Origin: Asaia bogorensis | Lineage (GTDB): Bacteria; Pseudomonadota; Alphaproteobacteria; Acetobacterales; Acetobacteraceae | NCBI GenBank assembly: GCA_945871455.1 | Contig: CAMBXJ010000297.1 | Coordinates: 1-5,827, forward strand | Direction of reading: 5' to 3' | Length of the DNA stretch: 5,827 nt | Shown: positions 1-5,827 of the stretch, piece by piece | Layout of the letters: every line of letters starts with the position of its first letter | Position numbering within the stretch: position 1 is the first letter of the stretch | Notes under the pieces: model-generated | What the model was told of the DNA's origin: nothing | Seen by the model: the letters and a program-made list of their open reading frames with translations, nothing else | Databases searched by the model: none | Translations under genes and position numbers: made by a program

Positions 1-29
1 AGCGTGGCATAATAGTCTTGCTTGGCCAT
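1..29 (-). CDS. dnaJ: DnaJ co-chaperone (Hsp40), first 9 codons only
   Basis: Only the start of the gene is present; it runs off the left edge. The minus strand reads ATG and then codons for MAKQDYYAT, with the next codon cut. This is the classic opening of the DnaJ J-domain (M-A-K-x-D-Y-Y-x-x-L). The gene lies downstream of dnaK on the same strand, its usual place. DnaJ binds unfolded clients and stimulates DnaK ATP hydrolysis in the cytoplasm. A ribosome binding site, GAAGGG, sits 5 bases before the ATG. The call rests on nine residues plus context, which is short but very typical. The catalytic HPD motif and zinc-binding domain lie outside the window. Confidence 0.88.
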
Positions 30-34
30 TTCAG

Positions 35-40
35 CCCTTC
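35..40 (-). promoter_or_regulatory. Ribosome binding site of dnaJ
   Basis: The minus strand carries GAAGGG, then a 5-base spacer, then ATG at 29. This supports the chosen dnaJ start and shows that dnaJ is translated independently of dnaK, whose stop is 270 bases upstream. Confidence 0.7.
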
Positions 41-145
41 ACGTTAGCTCGCCCCGCGTGTGGGCATCATGTCGCGCCGAGAGGATTTTGACGCGGAGTA
101 TAAACCGGGCGGGCCGTGCCGCCGCCGTCCGGGCCACCAGGCACC

Positions 146-167
146 GCCGGGTATAGCCGGACCCGGC
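146..167 (-). repeat. Short inverted repeat in the dnaK-dnaJ spacer
   Basis: GCCGGGT (146-152) and ACCCGGC (161-167) are perfect reverse complements separated by 8 bases, so the dnaJ leader or the read-through transcript could form a 7-bp stem. No T-run follows it on the minus strand. It may be a leader structure or chance in GC-rich DNA. The rest of the spacer (30-299) shows no gene. Confidence 0.35.
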
Positions 168-240
168 ATCGGACATGGCGTTCGCCTCGGCCCTCCCTGG
201 GGCATTCCCTCATGCCTTCCCTTGGGCAAACCACAAACGA

Positions 241-274
241 AGCGCGCCCGGCTTCAGGGAATCTCGGGCGCGCT
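241..274 (-). terminator. Strong hairpin between dnaK and dnaJ, candidate terminator or attenuator
   Basis: AGCGCGCCCG (241-250) and CGGGCGCGCT (265-274) form a perfect 10-bp, almost all G-C stem around a 14-base loop. It lies 25 bases beyond the dnaK stop. On the minus strand it is followed by TCGTTTGTGGTTTG, which has 8 T in 14 bases; this is an interrupted rather than a clean U-tract. The layout suits partial termination after dnaK, which would lower dnaJ transcript relative to dnaK, or a 3'-end stabiliser for processed dnaK mRNA. The inverted repeat is plain in the sequence; its action as a terminator is inferred. Confidence 0.6.
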
Positions 275-299
275 CGCATCGTCAGTCCGCCCGAAACCG

Positions 300-2246
<1,947 letters not shown>

Positions 2247-2253
2247 AAACAGT

Positions 2254-2259
2254 TCCTTT
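2254..2259 (-). promoter_or_regulatory. Ribosome binding site of dnaK
   Basis: AAAGGA on the minus strand, 7 bases before ATG at 2246, fixes the dnaK start. It lies just downstream of the leader stem at 2264-2296. Confidence 0.8.
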
Positions 2260-2263
2260 CAGC

Positions 2264-2296
2264 GGACACAGGCGGCCCGAAGCACCGCGAGCGTCC
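2264..2296 (-). promoter_or_regulatory. Structured leader upstream of the dnaK ribosome binding site
   Basis: On the minus strand GGAC pairs with GTCC (2293-2296 with 2264-2267). Inside a symmetric 4x4 internal loop, GCGG pairs with CCGC (2285-2288 with 2272-2275). The apical loop contains a C-UUCG-G element. The stem ends 4 bases before the Shine-Dalgarno. A two-part, interrupted stem in a heat-shock leader could modulate translation with temperature. However, it does not visibly sequester the Shine-Dalgarno and lacks a clear match to the ROSE or fourU types. The pairing is seen; any thermometer role is speculation. Confidence 0.35.
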
Positions 2297-2323
2297 CCGG
2301 GTAGCGGTCGGGGAATAAATGGG

Positions 2324-2352
2324 ATGTATGAGGCTGACGCGCCCCAGGCAAG
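2324..2352 (-). promoter_or_regulatory. Candidate dnaK promoter
   Basis: Read on the minus strand, CTTGCC (2352-2347) is followed after exactly 17 bases by ATACAT (2329-2324). This matches 9 of 12 positions of the alphaproteobacterial housekeeping consensus CTTGAC-N17-CTATAT as I recall it from Sinorhizobium. The next bases, TCCCATTTA (2324-2316), resemble a sigma-32 -10 element (CCCCATnT), but no CTTGAA lies at the sigma-32 spacing, so the heat-shock reading is weaker. Transcription would start near 2316, giving a leader of about 70 bases that includes the stem at 2264-2296. Confidence 0.4.
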
Positions 2353-2376
2353 GGATCGACGAGGTTTTTTCACACC

Positions 2377-2398
2377 GGACCATCACAAGCCTTGGTCC
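2377..2398 (-). repeat. Inverted repeat just after grpE
   Basis: GGACCA (2377-2382) and TGGTCC (2393-2398) are perfect reverse complements around a 10-base loop, starting 5 bases beyond the grpE stop. On the minus strand the hairpin is followed by GGTGTGAAAAAACC, so it lacks the U-run of an intrinsic terminator. It may protect the 3' end of grpE mRNA or have no function. Confidence 0.35.
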
Positions 2399-2402
2399 AC
2401 GA

Positions 2403-3032
2403 TTACGCAGTGGTATTCACGTTGGCGCCGGGAGCATCCAGTTCGGCCGCTGGCGCCTTGGCGACCACGACCATCGCGGGGCGAAGCAAGCGGCCATGCA
2501 GGGTCCAGGCGGCGGTCCAGGCCTGAATGATCGTCCCCGGCGTGTGCAGATCGGATTCCTGTTCGGCCATCGCCTGATGCAGATTGGGGTCGAACGCCTG
2601 ACCCACCGGGTCCTCTTTCTTGATGCCGTTGCGGTCGAGCAGGCCGATGAAGCTGCGCTCCACGCCCTCCAGCCCTTCGCGCACTTTGATCAGGATTTCC
2701 GGCTGTCCTTCTGCCGCGGCCGGCAGGCTGTCGATGCCGCGCTTCAGGTTCTCGGCCGCTTCGACCACGTCGGTGGCGAATTTCTGCACGGCGTATTGGC
2801 GGGTTTCATCCACGTCGCGCCTGGCGCGGGCACGCACATTGGCGTTCTCCGCCTCCGAGCGCATCCAGCGGTCCTTCATCTCGGCCAACTCGGCTTCGAG
2901 CGTTTCAATGCGAGCGGCCGCGGCCTGCATCGTCTGCTCCGGCGTCGGCTGCGCGGTCTGGTTGACGGGATCCGACTCCGGCATGGGCGGGTCGAATATG
3001 CTGTGCGGGGTGTGGGGGGGATCGTTGCTCAT
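2403..3032 (-). CDS. grpE: GrpE, nucleotide exchange factor for DnaK
   Basis: GrpE is a cytoplasmic homodimer that releases ADP from DnaK and resets its cycle. With the start at 3032 the protein has 209 residues, near the usual 190-210. Residues 1-33 are a Pro-rich, presumably disordered tail. A long coiled-coil helix follows (about 34-100, with RIETLEAELAEMKDRW and ARARRDVDETRQYAVQKF). The beta domain carries the family signature from DPVGQAFDPNLHQAM (141-155) to WTLHGRLLRPAM (176-187). Within it, AAW replaces the usual (A/P)GY before TLHGRLLRP, and VVVAK replaces VGVAK. The C-terminal tail after AK adds about 17 residues. An in-frame TAA lies at 3045-3047, so only ATG codons at 3041, 3032 and 2984 are likely starts. 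None has a Shine-Dalgarno; 3032 (MSNDPP) is chosen on family resemblance and could be 3041. dnaK lies immediately downstream. Confidence 0.96.
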   Translation of the reverse strand: MSNDPPHTPHSIFDPPMPESDPVNQTAQPTPEQTMQAAAARIETLEAELAEMKDRWMRSEAENANVRARARRDVDETRQYAVQKFATDVVEAAENLKRGIDSLPAAAEGQPEILIKVREGLEGVERSFIGLLDRNGIKKEDPVGQAFDPNLHQAMAEQESDLHTPGTIIQAWTAAWTLHGRLLRPAMVVVAKAPAAELDAPGANVNTTA

Positions 3033-3042
3033 GGCGCGCATC

Positions 3043-3071
3043 AGTTAGGGCGGGTGGTGCGCCGGAACAAG
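3043..3071 (-). promoter_or_regulatory. Candidate grpE promoter, placed for a leaderless or near-leaderless mRNA
   Basis: On the minus strand CTTGTT (3071-3066) is followed after 17 bases by CTAACT (3048-3043), 8 of 12 matches to CTTGAC-N17-CTATAT. A start about 7 bases beyond the -10 would fall near 3036, only a few bases before the ATG at 3032 and inside the alternative ATG at 3041. That fits the missing Shine-Dalgarno. The match is moderate and unproven. Confidence 0.35.
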
Positions 3072-3108
3072 CGGGGGACGAAGATTGATGTTGGGTGTCC
3101 GAGATCGG

Positions 3109-3137
3109 CCACGGTCCGAGAGGCTCGGGACCGGTGG
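3109..3137 (-). repeat. Long imperfect hairpin between the transporter gene and grpE
   Basis: CCAC (3109-3112), GGTC (3113-3116) and CGAG (3117-3120) pair in turn with GTGG (3134-3137), GACC (3129-3132) and CTCG (3124-3127). This gives a 12-bp stem with single-base bulges at 3128 and 3133 and a 3-base loop. No T-run follows on the minus strand. It may be a second RNA 3' structure for the upstream transcript or an element upstream of grpE. The pairing is clear; the function is unknown. Confidence 0.45.
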
Positions 3138-3201
3138 AACGGCCGGACCAGGCCCGCGTCATGGCGCCCTTTCGCCACGACGCGGAGTGCGGGGCCGCGG
3201 C

Positions 3202-3221
3202 GGACCATCAGACGATGGCCC
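3202..3221 (-). terminator. Hairpin just after the solute-binding protein gene
   Basis: The minus-strand RNA GGGCCAUC-GUCU-GAUGGUCC forms an 8-bp stem (one G-U pair) with a tight 4-base loop, starting 12 bases after the stop codon at 3234-3236. The next bases are GCCGCGG, so there is no U-tract. It is better seen as an mRNA 3'-end stabiliser or Rho-associated end than as a classical intrinsic terminator. Confidence 0.45.
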
Positions 3222-3233
3222 GCGCGCCGGATA

Positions 3234-4946
3234 TCACTTGTCGAGCCAGATCGTGTCGAGGCGGGTCACGTCGTAGACGCCGAAATATTGGCTCGGGTCA
3301 TGCCCTTTCACATAGCGATACCAAACGTCGTTGATCTTCTCCCAGGTCATCGGCAGCACGGGCGGATCGGATTCCATGATCGCCTCGGCCTTGCGGATAA
3401 GGGCCATGCGCGCGGCCGGATCCACTTCCCGGTCGATCTGCTGCGCCAACACCTGGAAATCCTTGTTGTCCCATGATGAGTAGTTCTGCGGCCCGCCCTT
3501 GCCGTACCAGGCGTTGAAATAGTCCGACGGGTCGAGCAGCGTGGAAACGACGGCACCGATCGCCAGATCGAAGTTGCCGCTGGCGATGTCGTCGAACCAG
3601 ACCGACTCGACCACGATGCGCAGCTTGGTTTCGATGTTCAGGGTTTGCTGCAACATCGCCTGGACCGCCTGCGACATCAGCTTGAAGCTCGCCACGTCCC
3701 GTACCAGGTAGTCCAGCGACTTGATGCCGTTGGCATAGCCGGCCGCGGCCATCAGCGCCTTGGCCTCCTTGATCGCGGCGGACTGATCGGGCTGATAGCC
3801 GAGCCGCTTGACGAGTTGGTCTTTTGGCGTGGCGAATTCCGAGAACGGGTAGATGAACCCACCGACCATGTGCGGTGCGACGTCCTTGATGACATCCACC
3901 AGCACGTCCTTGTCGGTCACCAGGTGCATTGCCCGCCGGACCCGTGGATCGTCGAGCGGCTTTTTCTTGTTGTTCATCCAGGTGCCGTAAATAACGCTCT
4001 GATAGTAGTCGACGCCAGCCATTCCGGGTGTCGCCTTGGCGCGCTTCATGGTGCCCGGATCGGTCGCGCGCACGTAATCAACCCGGTTGGAGAGGATCGC
4101 CGATCCCATTTCCGGCGAGAACGGCAGCGCGTGGTAGAACTCGATGCCGTCCAGATAGGGCAGCGGCTGGTTCCAGTAATTCGGGTAGCGTTCCATCACC
4201 CACACTTCGTTTTCCACCCGGCGTACGGACCTGAAGGGGCCGGTGCCCGGATAGGTGACAAGGCGGCGCAGGTTATAGTTGTTGTCCTCCAACGTCTTCT
4301 TGCGCACGATCACGTTCCAGCCCGACGCGATCGAGGACATGATGAAGTTCACCGGCCGCGGTTCGGACAGCTTGAAGGTCACGGTGTGCTTGTCCGGCGT
4401 GGTGATCTGGTCCACGGACTTGAACAGGACGGAGCGAGGAATGGAGATTTCAGTCGGCGGTTTGATGATGCGATCGAAGGTTGCCTTCACGTCCTCCGAC
4501 GTCAGTTCGGCTCCGTCATGGAATGTTACACCCTTGCGCAGCATGAAGGTGTAGGTCATGCCGTCCTTGGAAATATCCCAGCTATGCGCGAGATCCGGGA
4601 TGATGGTCTTGCCGGAATCGCGCGGGTCGCGGCGGATCAGATTGTCGAACATGCACGCCTGGGTGCCCAGGTTATTGAACGTGCCGGACTGATGGACATC
4701 GAAATGCGGTTGTCGACTGGTGAAGCCCACCCTCAGGACGCCACCGCGCTTCGGATTGGGTTCTGCCGCGGCGAGTTGGAACTTGCTGCCGTCGAACTGG
4801 TTCGGTACGTTTTGTGCCAGACTGGCTTCCGGCAGCAGGCCGGCCGCGGCGGCCGCCAAGCCGGTTCCCAGGAACTGACGCCTGGGCCATTCGACACGCG
4901 GCCCGGATGTCGAATTTGAGTTTTCTCTGTTATTTTGATCGACCAT
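3234..4946 (-). CDS. ABC transporter substrate-binding protein, family 5 (SBP_bac_5), Tat-exported
   Basis: This 570-residue periplasmic binding protein is of the dipeptide/oligopeptide/nickel type and would capture solute for an ABC importer. The N-terminus has an Asn/Ser-rich stretch (1-14), then the twin-arginine motif PRRQFLGTG (21-29), an Ala-rich hydrophobic core (about 28-38) and a likely cleavage site after SLA (residue 44). There is no lipobox Cys. The family core starts near 65 (KRGGVLRVGF). It includes PDLAHSWDISKDGMTYTF (117-134), FHDGAELTSEDVKATFDRI (142-160), YPGTGPFR (232-239), RYPNYW (253-258) and DDPRVRRAM (332-340), all typical of family 5. The fold continues to the C-terminus. 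The start at 4946 has a strong GGAGGAG ribosome site. The substrate cannot be read from sequence; peptides, opines, sugars and nickel are all known in the family. No permease or ATPase gene is nearby, and its place between hrcA and grpE suggests no functional tie to heat shock. Confidence 0.95.
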   Translation of the reverse strand: MVDQNNRENSNSTSGPRVEWPRRQFLGTGLAAAAAGLLPEASLAQNVPNQFDGSKFQLAAAEPNPKRGGVLRVGFTSRQPHFDVHQSGTFNNLGTQACMFDNLIRRDPRDSGKTIIPDLAHSWDISKDGMTYTFMLRKGVTFHDGAELTSEDVKATFDRIIKPPTEISIPRSVLFKSVDQITTPDKHTVTFKLSEPRPVNFIMSSIASGWNVIVRKKTLEDNNYNLRRLVTYPGTGPFRSVRRVENEVWVMERYPNYWNQPLPYLDGIEFYHALPFSPEMGSAILSNRVDYVRATDPGTMKRAKATPGMAGVDYYQSVIYGTWMNNKKKPLDDPRVRRAMHLVTDKDVLVDVIKDVAPHMVGGFIYPFSEFATPKDQLVKRLGYQPDQSAAIKEAKALMAAAGYANGIKSLDYLVRDVASFKLMSQAVQAMLQQTLNIETKLRIVVESVWFDDIASGNFDLAIGAVVSTLLDPSDYFNAWYGKGGPQNYSSWDNKDFQVLAQQIDREVDPAARMALIRKAEAIMESDPPVLPMTWEKINDVWYRYVKGHDPSQYFGVYDVTRLDTIWLDK

Positions 4947-5248
4947 CGTGTTGTCTCCTCCGCATTAGTCTTCTTGGGCTGTCCGCAGCCTTGTTCTTGC
5001 TTGCGCAATCGTCGCCTTTTGACGACAGCCTATGCACCCGCGCTGATCGGCGCAAGGTCATTGTCACCGGCGTCGCCAGAGGGCCCTAATTTGGGCCGCC
5101 GCCCGTTGCTATCGTTTCTATCGGTTGCCCGCCTGATCCGTGGCCTGGGCATCGCTGCCGGTGCCAGTCAGCGCGCCAGATGACCCATGGCGGCCTGTCA
5201 GCATCGCCCTATAGCGCAATGGCTGCTTAATCCGCGGTCGCCTCGGTA
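4947..5248. other. 302-base spacer between hrcA and the solute-binding protein gene
   Basis: No convincing gene lies here. It holds the ribosome site at 4955-4961. A 5-bp hairpin with a CGGA tetraloop (4977-4990, GGCTG/CAGCC) lies upstream of that site. There is a dyad GGCCC-N6-GGGCC (5082-5097) around an AT-rich centre, and a direct repeat CTATCG-TTT-CTATCG (5109-5123). A promoter for the transporter gene is expected, but I see no pair better than about half the consensus: CTTGCG near 5051-5056 has no good -10 partner. No clear intrinsic terminator for hrcA is visible. The dyad and repeat could be operator sites, but this is untested. Confidence 0.5.
4955..4961 (-). promoter_or_regulatory. 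Ribosome binding site of the solute-binding protein gene
   Basis: GGAGGAG on the minus strand ends 8 bases before ATG at 4946. It is the strongest Shine-Dalgarno in the window and decides the start, placing the twin-arginine motif about 20 residues in, as expected for Tat signals. Confidence 0.85.
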
Positions 5249-5827
5249 CTACCCCAGCAACCGACCAATCACGCGGGCGGTATAGTCCACTACGGGGATG
5301 ATCCGGCCATAGTTGATCCGCGTCGGGCCGATCACGCCGATCGCACCGACAATCCGGCCGCCCTCGCTGCGGGCCGGTGCCACCACCATCGCCACGCCGG
5401 ATGTCGCGAACACGCCGCTCTCGGCGCCGATGAAGATGCGCACCCCGTCCGACTGTTCGGCCAGTTCCAGCAGGCGCAGCATGGTTTCCTGAGCCTCCAG
5501 CCGCTCGAACAGCGATTGGATGGAGGCCAGCCGCTCGATCTGCGTCACATCGGACAGCAAGCGCGCCTGGCCCCGCACGATCAGGCTGCCGGAGCGGCCC
5601 TCCCCGGTCCAGGTCGCCAGGCCGGCGGCCACCACATGGGCCGACAATTCGTCCAACTCGGTGCGGTTGGCGGCCATCTCCTCGGCGACCAGCACGCGCA
5701 GTTCGTCCAGCGGCCGGCCCGACAGGCGCGCATTCAGGTAGTTGCTGGCTTGTTGCAGGGCAGACGGCGGCAGGCCGGGCGGCGTTTCGATAACCCGGTT
5801 TTCCACATGGCCGTCGCCCGCCACCAG
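5249..5827 (-). CDS. hrcA: Heat-inducible transcription repressor HrcA, C-terminal part
   Basis: The open frame runs off the right edge and ends at TAG 5249-5251, giving 192 C-terminal residues of a protein usually about 340-360 long. HrcA binds CIRCE operators and represses groESL and, in some bacteria, dnaK operons; GroEL helps it fold. The DNA-binding N-terminal domain lies outside the window. Visible are GHVENRVIETPPGLPP (residues 5-20 here), ASNYLNARLSGRPLDE, the GAF-like domain with RIFIGAESGVFATSG, and the hallmark C-terminus GPTRINYGRIIPVVDYTARV then IGRLLG. A GTG at 5822-5824 could be mistaken for a start, but the sequence just before and after it is internal HrcA (LVAGDGHVENR), so the gene continues upstream. 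In many alphaproteobacteria hrcA directly precedes grpE; here a transporter gene separates them. The frame is intact within the window. Confidence 0.95.
   Translation of the reverse strand: MVAGDGHVENRVIETPPGLPPSALQQASNYLNARLSGRPLDELRVLVAEEMAANRTELDELSAHVVAAGLATWTGEGRSGSLIVRGQARLLSDVTQIERLASIQSLFERLEAQETMLRLLELAEQSDGVRIFIGAESGVFATSGVAMVVAPARSEGGRIVGAIGVIGPTRINYGRIIPVVDYTARVIGRLLG

Noticed and set aside
97..102. TATACT on the minus strand as a -10 box for dnaJ
   Set aside because: The hexamer is good, but 16-18 bases upstream there is only GC-rich sequence with no -35 resemblance, so I do not call a promoter.
195..226. Repeated CCCT/GGGCAT motifs in the dnaK-dnaJ spacer
   Set aside because: Copies are short and irregular with no consistent unit, so they are not a defined repeat.
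2316..2352. Sigma-32 heat-shock promoter for dnaK (CTTG with CCCATTTA)
   Set aside because: The -10 resembles the consensus, but the only CTTG is 22 bases away from it, beyond the usual 13-17 spacing. The housekeeping-type pairing is preferred.
3185..3192. GAGTGCGG as half of a CIRCE operator (TTAGCACTC-N9-GAGTGCTAA)
   Set aside because: There is no matching TTAGCACTC arm at 9 bases and the half-site is incomplete. No CIRCE element is seen in the window, so HrcA targets must lie elsewhere.
5249..5824. A complete 191-residue protein starting at GTG 5824
   Set aside because: The sequence across the supposed start is internal HrcA, and the frame remains open to the window edge, so it is a 5'-truncated gene, not a small complete one.

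Overview
The window reads as high-GC alphaproteobacterial chromosome, most likely Rhodospirillales and possibly Acetobacteraceae. That placement rests on GC content, on the protein sequences (the HrcA C-terminus, the GrpE C-terminus with its unusual Trp, a DnaK ending in the proteobacterial-type acidic tail) and on promoter-like sequences of the alphaproteobacterial CTTGAC-N17-CTATAT type. It is an inference from sequence feel, not a database match.

All genes lie on the minus strand, so the window is read from right to left. In transcription order: the C-terminal half of hrcA (heat-shock repressor, running off the right edge, stop at 5249); a 302-base spacer; a complete gene for a Tat-exported family 5 extracellular solute-binding protein (3234-4946); a 201-base spacer with two good hairpins; grpE (2403-3032); a 157-base spacer with a promoter-like pair and a structured dnaK leader; dnaK (300-2246); a 270-base spacer with a strong terminator-like hairpin; and the first nine codons of dnaJ at the left edge.

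Four of the five genes make up the DnaK chaperone machine and its control. HrcA represses heat-shock operons when chaperone capacity is free, DnaK is the ATP-driven Hsp70, DnaJ delivers substrates and stimulates ATP hydrolysis, and GrpE exchanges nucleotide. The odd one out is the periplasmic binding protein between hrcA and grpE. No permease or ATPase gene accompanies it here, so it looks like an orphan binding protein that settled in, or was inserted into, the heat-shock cluster.

I find no mobile element, CRISPR array, tRNA, rRNA or CIRCE operator, and no undescribed multi-gene system. The points worth a second look are regulatory: the dnaK-dnaJ hairpin, the structured dnaK leader, the missing Shine-Dalgarno of grpE, the paired hairpins after the transporter gene, and the interposed transporter gene itself.
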